DNA of 64,000 nucleotides from Phyllobacterium sp. T1293 (GCF_020731415.2 NZ_CP088273.1:563001-627000), one strand, 5' to 3'; counted from the stretch's first letter, positions 26,459-35,481 are shown. A program made the numbers and translations. Notes: generated by a model not told the origin, from the sequence alone.

Positions 26459-27369
26459 TGTGCCGCTCCCATCAAACCGAGAACACCGGCACCGATCAGT
26501 CCGGGTTCAATTTTCAGTTGCGCCGGGATGACCAGCGGCCTCTCTGTCTTCCACAGAATGCGGTCACGCACGGCGCGGTCCAGCCGCTCGATCAGCGGTA
26601 CGGAATTGGCAAGGCCGCCACCGACAGGCACAATCGACGCGCCGACGACATTGAGCGTCATGGCCAGCGGGCCGCTGACGATATCGATGTAGCAGTCAAT
26701 GGTGCGCTCCGCCGCCGCATCGCCGCTGTTCCACGCGGCAATAATCTCGGTGCTTGGCAGATCAACGCCGTGAATGTGGGCGTGCAGGCGTTCCATACCG
26801 CGCGCTGCGCCAACCGCATCGACGCAGCCGACCTGTCCGCAACCGCAGGCATAGCGGGGGATGGCAATAGGCGGATTGCCTGCCCATGTTGCCGATATCG
26901 GACCATGGCCCCATTCTCCGGCAAAGCCGCCAGCGCCCTCATGGATCTTGCCATTGATGACAAGACCACCACCAACGCCAGTGCCAAGGATAATGCCGAA
27001 CACCACGCGGTGGCCGCGTCCGGCACCGACAACGGCTTCCGACAGGGCAAAACAATCGGCGTCATTGGCAACAAGAACCGGACGGCGCAGCTTTTCGCTG
27101 AGGTCTTTGACGAGCGGGCGGCCATCGATGCAGGGAATGTTCGCGCAGGTGATTTTGCCACTGTCCGCATCGATAACACCGGCAATGGAAATCGAAATAA
27201 GCGATGCGGGATCAGCGCCGCCATCCGCTGCAATCTTTTCAATGGCCGCAGCAAAGGCGTCGAAATCGCGCAAGGGCGTCGGCACTTTCGGCAGTGGCCG
27301 GATGTCTTCGGGGGCATAGGCTATTGCACCCTTGATGGCCGAGCCACCAATGTCAAAGCAGGCAATCAT
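26455..27369 (-). CDS. ROK-family sugar kinase
   Basis: 304 residues with the ATP-binding motif FDIGGSAIKGAI at the N-terminus, a GTGVGGGLVINGKIHEGAGGFAGEWGH segment, and the ROK zinc motif CGCGQVGCVDA. Likely substrate is an N-acetylhexosamine such as N-acetylglucosamine or N-acetylmannosamine, but this cannot be fixed. It may be the tail of the corrinoid-pathway transcript, since only 91 bases separate it from the upstream gene. Confidence 0.85.
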   Translation of the reverse strand: MIACFDIGGSAIKGAIAYAPEDIRPLPKVPTPLRDFDAFAAAIEKIAADGGADPASLISISIAGVIDADSGKITCANIPCIDGRPLVKDLSEKLRRPVLVANDADCFALSEAVVGAGRGHRVVFGIILGTGVGGGLVINGKIHEGAGGFAGEWGHGPISATWAGNPPIAIPRYACGCGQVGCVDAVGAARGMERLHAHIHGVDLPSTEIIAAWNSGDAAAERTIDCYIDIVSGPLAMTLNVVGASIVPVGGGLANSVPLIERLDRAVRDRILWKTERPLVIPAQLKIEPGLIGAGVLGLMGAAQ

Positions 27370-27460
27370 GGGAACATATATCCGGAATCAATCATGGTGG
27401 ATGTTGATAGCGGAATTTGTCTGCGTGGCAAACTCAACTGAATGGATTTATTCACGCGGC

Positions 27461-29551
27461 CTATTCACGCGACCGGCGGGCTGCACGGTCCTCGCGTGAG
27501 CGTCGGCGCGGTGTGGCATCACCGGTCTGGCCATCTTCACCGACATTCTTGCGTGGCGGCAGGGTGACTGCCAGCGAGAGTTTTGGGAAGGGATCAACCT
27601 TGTTGGGCATGGCCATGGCGTAGACGAAATGCTCCTGGAATTTTGGCTCCAGCGCCGTTTCGATCTTTTCAATGCGTGTGACAGTATCCTCAATCTCGCG
27701 GCGATAATCGCGATTGAGCAGCGCCATGCGCGCGCCTGTACCGGCCGCATTGCCGACAGCTTTCACCTTGTCGAGATCGCAATCGGGGATAAGGCCGAGC
27801 ACCATGGCGTATTTGGGATCAATGAACGAGCCAAAAGCACCGGCAAAGCGGATTTGATCAACGTGATCAATACCTTGCTTGTCCATCAGCAGCTTGACGC
27901 CCGCATAGAGCGCCGCCTTGGCAAGCTGGATTGCCCGCACATCGTTCTGGGTGATGGTGATGGTCGGCGTTCCCTCGCGCAGGAGGTAGGAGAATGTACG
28001 GCCGTTTGGCATGATACGCGGCGACTTGGCGGCAAGACTGCCATCCACCACGCCATCTTCAGAGATAATACCCGAGAGGTACATTTCCGCGACGACTTCG
28101 ATAATAGCCGAGCCGCAAATGCCGGTGATGCCGCTGGCCTGCACGGCTTCGGCAAAACCCGGTTCATCCGACCATTGTTCGGTGCCGATGACGCGGAAAC
28201 GCGGCTCCAATGTTATCGGATCGATACGCACACGCTCGATGGCGCCGGGGGCAGCGCGCTGGCCGCCCGAGATTTCCGCGCCCTCGAATGCCGGGCCTGT
28301 CGGGGAGGAGGCTGCGACCGTGCGTTGCCGGTTACCAAGCACGATTTCCGCGTTGGTGCCGACATCGACAAGCAGCATCATTTCATCCTGCCGGTGCGGA
28401 CCTTCCGCAAGGGTTGCCGCCGCAGCGTCAGCGCCGACATGACCGGCAATGCAGGGCAGCATATAGACCCGCGAGCCGGGGTTCATATTGAGGCCGATTT
28501 CGCTGGCTTTGAGATGAACAGCGCCGGAAACCGCCAGGGCAAACGGCGCGCCGCCGAGTTCCGTCGGGTCAATGCCAAGGAAGAGGTGGTGCATGATCGG
28601 ATTGCCGACAAACACCGCATCGAGAATATCCTCGCGCGCAACATTGCCTTCAGCGCAGACCTTGCCGATCAGTTCGTTGATAGCTTCGCGCACCGCATTG
28701 GTCATGCCCTCCCGGCCTTCCGGGTTCATCATGACATAGGAGACGCGGCTCATCAGATCTTCGCCGAAGCGGATTTGCGGGTTGGATGTACCCGCCGAAG
28801 CAATGGTGCGCACCGAAAGCAGCGATGACAAATGCATGGCAATGGTGGTGGAACCGATATCGCAGGCGATGCCGTAAGCCTCGTTCTTCAGGCCAGGCCA
28901 CAGGCCAATCATGGTTGGCCGCGTCGTTTCCTCATCATGGTGAATGGCGGCGGTAACGCTCCATTCGCCCTTGCGCAGGATTTTCTGAATCTGCGGCAGA
29001 AGATAGCTATCCACATCGAGGTTGCGGATGCCCCATTCCTTTTCCAGCGCGGCTTTCAGGCGGTCAAGATCGCCGAGTGGCTTGTGCATGTCAGGCTCTT
29101 CCACCTCGACATAGCACATATGAACAGCGGGGTTGCGCTCGATGATGCGCGTATCGGCATCCTTGCGCACGACCTGCGCGTTAACCTGAACATCCTGCGG
29201 CACATCCACAACGAGATCGCCAAGAATGGTTGCCGAGCAGGAAAGGCGGCGGCCATCCTTCAGATCACGCTTTTCGGCGTAGCGCTTTTCCTTCGGGCCG
29301 AATTCCGAAATATGGTCGTTGGAGGAAGTAATGCCGTGCTTGGCAAACTTGCCTTCCTGCACGTCAATCTGGCAGCGCCCGCAAATGCCGCGCCCGCCGC
29401 ACACGCTTTCCACATAAACACCGAGCGTGCGCGCCGCTTCCAGCACCGTGGTGCCAACGGCAAAATGCCCGCGCTTGCCCGATGGCATGAACAGAACAAG
29501 CGCGTCCTTTGCCGATGCTTCAGGGGATTTTACGGGTGCGTTCACAATCAA
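27461..29551 (-). CDS. RamA-like corrinoid reactivator ([2Fe-2S] ferredoxin + ASKHA ATPase)
   Basis: 696 residues. The N-terminal domain is a plant-type [2Fe-2S] ferredoxin (Cys51, Cys57 and Cys60 in CGGRGICGRC, a fourth Cys in LSCSAT). A linker and an ASKHA ATPase region follow (DIGSTTIAMHL, then LLVDVGTNAEIVLG, the DUF4445/RACo-type pattern). Such proteins use ATP and an electron to reduce inactive cob(II)amide to cob(I)amide in corrinoid methyltransferase systems. The last 15 residues (RRRSREDRAARRSRE) are strikingly basic and not part of the fold. The gene is downstream of the pterin methyltransferase and separated from it by a repeat element. Confidence 0.88.
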   Translation of the reverse strand: MIVNAPVKSPEASAKDALVLFMPSGKRGHFAVGTTVLEAARTLGVYVESVCGGRGICGRCQIDVQEGKFAKHGITSSNDHISEFGPKEKRYAEKRDLKDGRRLSCSATILGDLVVDVPQDVQVNAQVVRKDADTRIIERNPAVHMCYVEVEEPDMHKPLGDLDRLKAALEKEWGIRNLDVDSYLLPQIQKILRKGEWSVTAAIHHDEETTRPTMIGLWPGLKNEAYGIACDIGSTTIAMHLSSLLSVRTIASAGTSNPQIRFGEDLMSRVSYVMMNPEGREGMTNAVREAINELIGKVCAEGNVAREDILDAVFVGNPIMHHLFLGIDPTELGGAPFALAVSGAVHLKASEIGLNMNPGSRVYMLPCIAGHVGADAAAATLAEGPHRQDEMMLLVDVGTNAEIVLGNRQRTVAASSPTGPAFEGAEISGGQRAAPGAIERVRIDPITLEPRFRVIGTEQWSDEPGFAEAVQASGITGICGSAIIEVVAEMYLSGIISEDGVVDGSLAAKSPRIMPNGRTFSYLLREGTPTITITQNDVRAIQLAKAALYAGVKLLMDKQGIDHVDQIRFAGAFGSFIDPKYAMVLGLIPDCDLDKVKAVGNAAGTGARMALLNRDYRREIEDTVTRIEKIETALEPKFQEHFVYAMAMPNKVDPFPKLSLAVTLPPRKNVGEDGQTGDATPRRRSREDRAARRSRE

Positions 29552-29614
29552 TGCTCCAAGTCCTGCAAGAGATCTGCTTGCAATACCAATATGGCTGGTG
29601 CGCAGTGTGTGGCG

Positions 29615-29748
29615 CGTGGTTCGTGGTTCGACATAACAACCATGAGGGAGATGGGTGCCTGCACGATACTCGCAGAGGTTTCAGAACTTGACTCCCTGCA
29701 ACCCACCAATCTCCCTCATGGTTGTTATGTCGAACCACGAACCACAAC
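29615..29748. repeat. Dispersed intergenic inverted-repeat element, copy 4
   Basis: Perfect arms 29621-29652 and 29709-29740 of the CATAACAACCATGAGGGAG type. The short interior (56 bases) contains TCAGAACTTGACTCCCTGCA. It separates two genes of what is otherwise one minus-strand operon, so it would be part of the transcript and could fold into a long hairpin. Confidence 0.88.
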
Positions 29749-29789
29749 CAAACCATCAACCACGCCAATAGCGTGGCATTACAAATCAA

Positions 29790-30749
29790 TCAACCGGCAA
29801 CGCCGCGCCGCGCTTCACGTCCACCGCGCCGCCGTCCACCGCCATTGGCATCAGCAGGAACCGATACGGCAGGTGCCCCCGCAACGGCAGGCTGATGGTC
29901 ACGATACTTCTTGATCCAATAGGTGCAGTTGGCATCGGTGCCGTTGAGCACGTTGGCGGCATGAACCGCTTCCATTTCCTGCGGGCGGCAGGGGTTCATG
30001 ATTGCCGAGGTCATGCCAGCGCCGATCACCATGGGAATGAACCCGGCATTGATGCCGTGACGATGCGGCAGGCCGAACGAGATGTTGGAAAGGCCGCAGG
30101 TCGTGTTGACTTTCAGTTCTTCGCGCAGGCGGCGCAGCAGCGCAAAAACCTGACGGCCCGCATCACCCAGCGCGCCAATCGGCATAACCAGCGGATCAAC
30201 AACAATATCATGCGCCGGAATGCCAAAATCAGCCGCGCGCTGCACGATCTTCTTGGCAACGGCAAAGCGGACGTCGGGGTCCATGGAAATGCCGGTTTCG
30301 TCGTTCGAAATGGCAACGACGGGGACATTATATTTCTTGATCAGCGGCAGGATGGCTTCAAGCTTTTCCTCTTCACCGGTCACGGAATTAACCAGCGGGC
30401 GGCCCTTGGCGACTTTCAGTGCGGCTTCAATGGCAGCCGTTACCGAGCTGTCGATGGACAGGGGAACATCGACCAGATTCTGGACGATCTCCAATGTCTT
30501 GACCAGAAGGCCCGGCTCCGTTGCATTCGGGTCGACAGCAGTCACACCTGCATTGACATCAAGCATCGTGGCACCGGCAGCAACCTGCTCCAATGCATCC
30601 TTGATGACCGTATCAAAATTGCCAGCGATCATTTCGGCGGCAAGCTTCTTGCGGCCGGTCGGATTGATCCGCTCGCCGATCACGCAGAAAGGCTGGTCAA
30701 ATCCGATGATGATTTCTCTGGTCGCCGAGGCAACAATGGTACGGGTCAT
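29790..30749 (-). CDS. Pterin-binding methyltetrahydrofolate:corrinoid methyltransferase (MtgA-like)
   Basis: 319 residues with a pterin-binding TIM barrel: IGERINPTGRKK at the N-terminus, MLDVNAG, PLSIDSS, VNSVTGEE, VPVVAIS, VDPLVMPIG and LSNISFGLP. This matches the MtgA/AcsE/MetH-pterin family that moves methyl groups between corrinoid and tetrahydrofolate. After a spacer rich in Ala/Pro, the C-terminus ends in GGGRRRGGREARRG, an Arg/Gly tail unusual for the family. Its 5' neighbour is the MetF-like reductase, 11 bases away, so the two are likely co-transcribed. Confidence 0.9.
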   Translation of the reverse strand: MTRTIVASATREIIIGFDQPFCVIGERINPTGRKKLAAEMIAGNFDTVIKDALEQVAAGATMLDVNAGVTAVDPNATEPGLLVKTLEIVQNLVDVPLSIDSSVTAAIEAALKVAKGRPLVNSVTGEEEKLEAILPLIKKYNVPVVAISNDETGISMDPDVRFAVAKKIVQRAADFGIPAHDIVVDPLVMPIGALGDAGRQVFALLRRLREELKVNTTCGLSNISFGLPHRHGINAGFIPMVIGAGMTSAIMNPCRPQEMEAVHAANVLNGTDANCTYWIKKYRDHQPAVAGAPAVSVPADANGGGRRRGGREARRGVAG

Positions 30750-30760
30750 TCAGGAAATCC

Positions 30761-31657
30761 TTAATTCGCTGCTGCAGATGCGTAATGGCCGGATGCGACA
30801 TTCCACGAGCCGCGATCAACAAGCCATTCGGAGGACTTCTTCAGGCCGCCAAACGGAAAAATGTGGATCTGCTTGATGGCGGAAGCCGGATTGTTGATAA
30901 CATGCTGTTCGATGGGACCAACAACACCTTCAGGTGAATGGCTGGTGGCCAGCGCTGTCAGCGACAGGGCATTCTTTTTAAGGAAGCTGATCGAATTGCC
31001 AACGCCGCACATGGCAGCATATTTGATCAATGTGGTGATCTTGGCCGGGCCAGCAACGCCAAGATGCACAGGCAGATCAACACCATGTTCACGCAGCGAT
31101 TCCGAATAGCGGATGAAGCGATCGGCATCAAAGCCAAACTGCGTGACGACACGCAAGCGTGCGCCGGTGCGTTCGCCAAAATTCTTCTTGAGGCGCAGGG
31201 CTTCAAGCGCAACAGCTTCGGAAAATTCGGGACTGCCTTCCGGATGTCCGGCAACGCCCATTTCGGTGATGCCATATTTGTCGAAAAAACCGGTTTCCAG
31301 CACTTCCATGGTGGAGGAAAATTCGCCAGCCTGCCGTTCAAGGCCGCCGCCGATAACCAGTACGTCGGTCACACCGGCTTCTTCAGCGGCGCGGCGGATG
31401 CGGGTTTCCAAGGCTGCTCGTGTTCCAAGGCGGCGGGAGGCGAAATGCGGAACTGGCTTGTAGCCGAGATCATGAATGCGCTTGGCGGCAGCCGTCAGCG
31501 TGTCAACGCCATCGGTACCCATGTCGGTGATGTAAACGCGGGTCCCTTCCGGGAACAGGCCAGGCAGGTCCTGCGATTCAATAGCCTGGCGTGCCGCCAC
31601 TTCGATGGATGCTGCGATCTTTGTCATTGGCTTTGCTTTCAGTTCATGAATTGTCAT
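30761..31657 (-). CDS. MetF-like methylenetetrahydrofolate reductase
   Basis: 298 residues with a TIM-barrel pattern of the methylenetetrahydrofolate reductase superfamily: VYITDMGTDG, PVPHFASRRLG, VLVIGGGLERQAGEF, VAGHPEGSPEF, VTQFGFDADRF and VHLGVAGPA. In this setting it most likely oxidises methyl-THF from the methyltransferase to methylene-THF, the reverse of biosynthesis, but direction cannot be read from sequence. Its start overlaps the preceding small gene by 14 bases. Confidence 0.85.
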   Translation of the reverse strand: MTIHELKAKPMTKIAASIEVAARQAIESQDLPGLFPEGTRVYITDMGTDGVDTLTAAAKRIHDLGYKPVPHFASRRLGTRAALETRIRRAAEEAGVTDVLVIGGGLERQAGEFSSTMEVLETGFFDKYGITEMGVAGHPEGSPEFSEAVALEALRLKKNFGERTGARLRVVTQFGFDADRFIRYSESLREHGVDLPVHLGVAGPAKITTLIKYAAMCGVGNSISFLKKNALSLTALATSHSPEGVVGPIEQHVINNPASAIKQIHIFPFGGLKKSSEWLVDRGSWNVASGHYASAAAN

Positions 31658-31946
31658 GTCCGCCTGCCTTTACTAGCGCCACAAGGCGTTCCCGATGATA
31701 TTCGCTGTCAATACGGGCGAGGGCCGCATCAGCCTCCGCATCCAGATCATCACTCACCGGCACCGGTGTTCCCCGGCGCCACTCTGCCAGATAGGCGTCC
31801 GAATCCCGGGCGCCAATGCGCATCGCACACATGTCGATGGCTTCAGTAAAACGAAGAGGAAGTTCGCGCTTTGCGGCCTGACGTCCTTTTTTGACGGTCA
31901 CCTGTGCAGGAATATCCCGCCAATAAACGACAATAAGATCGGCCAT
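31644..31946 (-). CDS. Conserved small protein, Virulence_fact (PF13769)-like
   Basis: 100 residues, soluble and charged, starting ADLIVVYWRDIPAQVTVKKG. It resembles the small family labelled virulence factor (PF13769) in Brucella-related genomes, which I recall as a frequent neighbour of MttB and MetF-like genes. It is the first gene of the minus-strand unit leading to the MetF-like, MtgA-like and RamA-like genes and overlaps the second. I infer a role in corrinoid methyl transfer; no catalytic motif is evident. Confidence 0.7.
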   Translation of the reverse strand: MADLIVVYWRDIPAQVTVKKGRQAAKRELPLRFTEAIDMCAMRIGARDSDAYLAEWRRGTPVPVSDDLDAEADAALARIDSEYHRERLVALVKAGGHDNS

Positions 31947-32021
31947 GCAGTTTATCCTCCAACGAGGACCGTTTTGCCTGATAATCAGGGGGTAAGCTTG
32001 TTATCTCACGACGTGCGCCCA

Positions 32022-32059
32022 CTCAAATGCGACGTGCGACATTGTTGTTTTTGCGACAG
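32022..32059 (-). promoter_or_regulatory. Cluster of TGTCGCA elements upstream of the C1-transfer operon
   Basis: On the minus strand, TGTCGCA occurs at 32058-32052 and 32041-32035, 17 bases apart, followed at once by CGTCGCATTTGAG. The cluster starts about 75 bases before the start codon of the operon's first gene, a position expected for activator binding. Related sites lie before other genes of the pathway. Confidence 0.45.
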
Positions 32060-32072
32060 GGATTTTAGTGGG

Positions 32073-32226
32073 GTGGTTCGCCCTTCGGCGCGCTCAGGAA
32101 GCTCACCATGAGGGAGAGGGGTAGATTAAATGATAATCGCCAGCTTTGCTGATCAACATAGGGTGCAGAATTTAACGCCCTGCAATCAACCCCTCTCCCT
32201 CATCCTGAGCCTGTCGAAGGGCGCAA
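32073..32226. repeat. Dispersed intergenic inverted-repeat element, copy 5
   Basis: Arms at 32077-32120 and 32193-32226. The right arm is of the CTGAGCCTGTCGAAGGGCG type, while the left arm reads CGCCCTTCGGCGCGCTCAGG and then continues into GCTCACCATGAGGG, as if two arm types were joined. It lies next to copy 6. Confidence 0.8.
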
Positions 32227-32266
32227 AAACGGTTCTGCAGACGGCTTGCCTGCGTGGTACATGGTG

Positions 32267-32402
32267 CGTGGTTCGACATAACAACCATGAGGGAGAGGGG
32301 TGATGAAGGGGAGTCAAGTTCTGCAATGTTGTTGATCTGCAAAACTGGTGATTAGCGTTACATCCACACTGTCCTTCGTGGTTGTTATGTCGAACCACGA
32401 AG
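32267..32402. repeat. Dispersed intergenic inverted-repeat element, copy 6
   Basis: Arms 32267-32297 and 32370-32400 (CATAACAACCATGAGGGAG type, the right arm slightly decayed: CCTTCGTGG). The interior has GAGTCAAGTTCTGCAAT and ATTAGCGTTACATCCACAC, matching copies 1, 3 and 8. Confidence 0.85.
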
Positions 32403-32435
32403 CACCGCTCCATCCAACCACGGCTCTGGCCAATC

Positions 32436-33101
32436 TCAAAACGGCCAGAAGCCCGCCAGATAGGCCAGCACATTGGCGGCGATGAAGGCGAAGCCAAAGA
32501 CAATGCTGATCGAGACCACGCCCAGAATGAGCCCGCCCAGCATCAGGCGGCCATCGCGTTCGCACAGGGCGATGCCGATAATGGCTGTTGCCAAAGCCGG
32601 TAGCCAGTTTGAAAGCGGCATCGGCAGAACGACGGACATGCCGAGAACTGTCGTAAATGCGCCAAGCCAACGATCCCCCTGACGCTGTGAGAAAGGCCAG
32701 TTGCGCGGGCGGATGAACCGTTCCAGCCATTGCAGCCACGGAACAACCTTGTTTGAGACCTGACGAAAACGTTCCGGCGCGATGGTTTTTGTGCGCATGA
32801 AGGCCGGTAGCCAGACGGATTCGCGGCCCATGACCATCTGCACCGATACCAGAACGAGCGGGATACCGGTGACGATACCGGTTCCCGGTGGCAGCGGAAG
32901 CAGGTTGAGAATGGCGAAAAACGTCAGAAGCGCCGCGAAGCTGCGATCCGTGAAGGCATCTTCAAGTTCGGTGAAAGAAACAGGTGCGGTGGTTGTCCGT
33001 GCAAGGTCTTCGAAAACCTGTGAAAGGGGGCGCGGATCATTTTCCGCATGCGTTGAAGCACTGTCCATCTTCTTCTGATTTTCACTATCTATTGCAACCA
33101 T
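32436..33101 (-). CDS. exoD: ExoD-family membrane protein
   Basis: 221 residues with a polar N-terminus and about four hydrophobic segments (TFFAILNLLPLPPGTG, WLPALATAIIGIAL, LGGLILGVVSISIVFGFAF). This matches the ExoD exopolysaccharide-synthesis family of rhizobia. The exact activity is unknown. It does not appear linked to the neighbouring C1 genes. Confidence 0.85.
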   Translation of the reverse strand: MVAIDSENQKKMDSASTHAENDPRPLSQVFEDLARTTTAPVSFTELEDAFTDRSFAALLTFFAILNLLPLPPGTGIVTGIPLVLVSVQMVMGRESVWLPAFMRTKTIAPERFRQVSNKVVPWLQWLERFIRPRNWPFSQRQGDRWLGAFTTVLGMSVVLPMPLSNWLPALATAIIGIALCERDGRLMLGGLILGVVSISIVFGFAFIAANVLAYLAGFWPF

Positions 33102-33180
33102 GGGTCCGTCTTTTGTTCAACCTTTGCCCATATGGAGGGGCAAAGGTGACATTGCAATGACGCGGCAGCGACGAAAGTGC

Positions 33181-33765
33181 TTAACGTTTGAATTCCATGA
33201 TGTTGAGCAGGGATTCGTAATAGGGCGCCGGAAACTCGATGCGGAAGGCATTTTTACCGGTGCGATAGGCATAGCCAGCTTCGTCGGTTTTCGGTCCTGC
33301 ACCGTATTTCGCGGGCTTTTGATCCGAAACATAGCCAGTGCCGAGATAGGTCAGCCGCTTGTCGCTCTCAGTGTAGAAACGCCCTTTGGTGCGTTGCGAT
33401 CCCGTCACTTTTTCCAAAGCCCAGCCGGATCCGTCATCCGTGACCTTGCATTTGAACCAGCCATAGACCACGAGCGCCGGGGTCATGCCGCCGAGCTTGA
33501 TCGTCCGGCACTGCCAGTTGCCGGTCATGTCGAAACCTTCACTGAAAGGCAGGCTGGGGCGCTTCAGCAGTTCATCGACAATGCGGATATCAGCGGCGCT
33601 ACCGGTCGCTTTCGCATCTGCAACCGCCTTGGTCTTTGTCTGATCGTACTGCTCTAGCCGTTTGGTATCGGCTGGCGTGATGATCTTTGTAATGGCGCCA
33701 TCCGCATGGGCGGCGCTGATGGTTGCCAGACTGATCGTTGCAAGAAGAAGGGTTCGAAACAGCAT
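33181..33765 (-). CDS. DUF4893 secreted protein
   Basis: 194 residues with a signal peptide (MLFRTLLLATISLATISAAHA) and a conserved C-terminal half (WQCRTIKLGG, YLGTGYVSD, FRIEFPAPYYESLLNIMEFKR) typical of DUF4893. Predicted periplasmic, function unknown. Confidence 0.8.
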   Translation of the reverse strand: MLFRTLLLATISLATISAAHADGAITKIITPADTKRLEQYDQTKTKAVADAKATGSAADIRIVDELLKRPSLPFSEGFDMTGNWQCRTIKLGGMTPALVVYGWFKCKVTDDGSGWALEKVTGSQRTKGRFYTESDKRLTYLGTGYVSDQKPAKYGAGPKTDEAGYAYRTGKNAFRIEFPAPYYESLLNIMEFKR

Positions 33766-33839
33766 GAGAACGGTCCTTTGTTTTCGATTCCATCAGGAAG
33801 CAGGCGGACCATGCCGATTTAAAGGCGTAAAGGAAAGTG

Positions 33840-34472
33840 TCAAACTGCGCTATTTGCTGCTGCTGATTGCAGGGCAGGGATCAGATCGCCATAGGCAGTA
33901 AAGCGCCGCTCATAGGCGAGGCCAAGGAATTCAGCCGCCTTTTCCGCATTGGCATTCAGCCTGGCGTCGTCTGTTTGAGCAAGGTAGATCATCTTGGTGT
34001 AATTGCCGAAATACATGTCGCGCAACTCAGGGTGGCGGTCGAGGCCAAGCGGTTTGACCATGAAGGCTTCGAAATGCCGGGCGAGAAAGTCGGTCATGAA
34101 GAATGACGTCATGTCATCCTCCCATTTGGACGCAAAGGCATCATTGCCAACATAGAACGAGAAGCAATGCGGGCCCTCAATACGCTGCACACCATGCTTT
34201 TCGCAGACGCGATCGAGCATACCGCCAGTGCCGCAATCGGCATAACCGACGAAGATTCGCTTGATGCCCTGAGCCTTTGCTTTGACGATTGCCCGATCCA
34301 CTGATGGGGCGATCTTTTCGGGATGATGATGATAGACGGCGGGCAGACATTTCAGCTCGATGTGATCGAGGCCGAATTGCTCGCGTATAGCCAGTATTTC
34401 GCGGGCAATCATGCCGCAGGCGATCACCCTGACGATCTCTGGCGAATTATTCGAATTCTGGCTAACATTCAT
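33840..34472 (-). CDS. DUF1638 protein
   Basis: 210 residues, soluble. It carries the DUF1638 pattern: VIACGMIAREI, CLPAVYHHHPEKI (a His cluster), FVGYADCGTGGML, and FYVGNDAF. The family is often found next to MttB-type methyltransferases and corrinoid proteins. The paired Cys and His residues suggest metal or corrinoid handling, but this is inference. It lies downstream of the corrinoid protein on the same strand, with a short plus-strand gene in between. Confidence 0.8.
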   Translation of the reverse strand: MNVSQNSNNSPEIVRVIACGMIAREILAIREQFGLDHIELKCLPAVYHHHPEKIAPSVDRAIVKAKAQGIKRIFVGYADCGTGGMLDRVCEKHGVQRIEGPHCFSFYVGNDAFASKWEDDMTSFFMTDFLARHFEAFMVKPLGLDRHPELRDMYFGNYTKMIYLAQTDDARLNANAEKAAEFLGLAYERRFTAYGDLIPALQSAAANSAV

Positions 34473-34541
34473 GGAACTGATTTCGCTCCATCGCGTTATG
34501 CGAACGTTGATTAAATTCTATCAGAACGGGAGACCCTGTCC

Positions 34542-34697
34542 ATGAAACTATCACGCGTTGTACCGATCGCCGCTGTTCTTGCTGTCGTAGCACTGGCCGG
34601 CTGCGCCAACACAATCCGCGGTATCGGCTCCGATACAGCTAATACTGTCAATGCGACCCAGTCGGCTGGTCATCGGGTAGCAAAAGCCGCCAACTGA
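34542..34697 (+). CDS. Entericidin-like small lipoprotein
   Basis: 51 residues. The N-terminus is a lipoprotein signal with lipobox LAGC (Cys21), followed by ANTIRGIGSDTANTVNATQ, which matches entericidin A/B-type lipoproteins (CNTxxGxGxD). GGAG lies about 9 bases upstream of the ATG, and a strong terminator follows. It lies on the opposite strand, nested between the corrinoid-protein and DUF1638 genes. Confidence 0.8.
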   Translation: MKLSRVVPIAAVLAVVALAGCANTIRGIGSDTANTVNATQSAGHRVAKAAN

Positions 34698-34744
34698 TTT
34701 TTCGGCCTCATAGGCCAGTTTCAGCAAAGTTACACTAGATTTGA

Positions 34745-34778
34745 AAAACGGCCGCATTTTGATGCGGCCGTTTTGATT
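34745..34778. terminator. Bidirectional intrinsic terminator
   Basis: A 13-bp perfect stem (AAAACGGCCGCAT at 34745-34757 with 34762-34774), loop TTTG, with T tracts on both strands. It ends the entericidin gene on the plus strand and lies just after the corrinoid-protein stop on the minus strand. DUF1638 would then need read-through or its own promoter. Confidence 0.88.
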
Positions 34779-34782
34779 TGGT

Positions 34783-35481
34783 TCAGGCGCCGGACATCTG
34801 GTTGTGCTTGCGCTTCATAAAATCCTTGGCGGTTTCAACGGCCACCGCCGCATCGCGGCAATAGGCATCTGCACCAACGGCCTTGCCGAATTCTTCGTTC
34901 AGCGGCGCACCGCCGACGAGCACCACGTAATCGTCGCGAATGCCCTTTTCCTTCATCGTATCAATGACGACCTTCATATAGGGCATGGTCGTGGTGAGCA
35001 GCGCAGACATGCCGAGAATGTCAGGCTTGTGCTCTTCAATGGCTGCCAGATAATTTTCGACCGGATTGTTGATGCCAAGGTCGATGACGTCAAAGCCAGC
35101 GCCTTCCATCATCATGCCGACAAGATTCTTGCCGATGTCGTGAATGTCGCCCTTGACGGTGCCGATAACGAGCTTGCCCTGTTTCGGCGCGCCTGTGGCT
35201 GCGAGAAGAGGGCGCAGGATGAACATGCCCGCTTTCATGGCATTGGCCGAAAGCAGAACTTCCGGCACGAAGAGGATGCCGTCGCGGAAATCCTCACCGA
35301 CGATGCGCATGCCTTCGACGAGCGCTTCGGTCAAAACCTTGTAAGGGACCCAGCCGCGCTCGAGAAGGATATTGGTGCCTTCCTCGATTTCTTCCTTCAA
35401 TCCATCGTACAGATCGTCGTGCATTTGTTCGACGAGTTCGTCGTCCGAAAGCTCCGAAAGAATGATTTCATCGTCGGCCAT
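34783..35481 (-). CDS. Corrinoid (B12-binding) protein, MtgC/MtbC-like
   Basis: 232 residues. An N-terminal helical cap domain (about 15-95, LLSANAMKAGMFIL) precedes a Rossmann-like B12-binding domain with the base-off motif GDIHDIGKN, the His that ligates cobalt, then SALLTTTMPYM and VLVGGAPLNEEF. This is the methyl carrier of MttB-type systems. It is divergent from the MttB-family gene, so both can be driven from the same 250-base region. Confidence 0.93.
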   Translation of the reverse strand: MADDEIILSELSDDELVEQMHDDLYDGLKEEIEEGTNILLERGWVPYKVLTEALVEGMRIVGEDFRDGILFVPEVLLSANAMKAGMFILRPLLAATGAPKQGKLVIGTVKGDIHDIGKNLVGMMMEGAGFDVIDLGINNPVENYLAAIEEHKPDILGMSALLTTTMPYMKVVIDTMKEKGIRDDYVVLVGGAPLNEEFGKAVGADAYCRDAAVAVETAKDFMKRKHNQMSGA

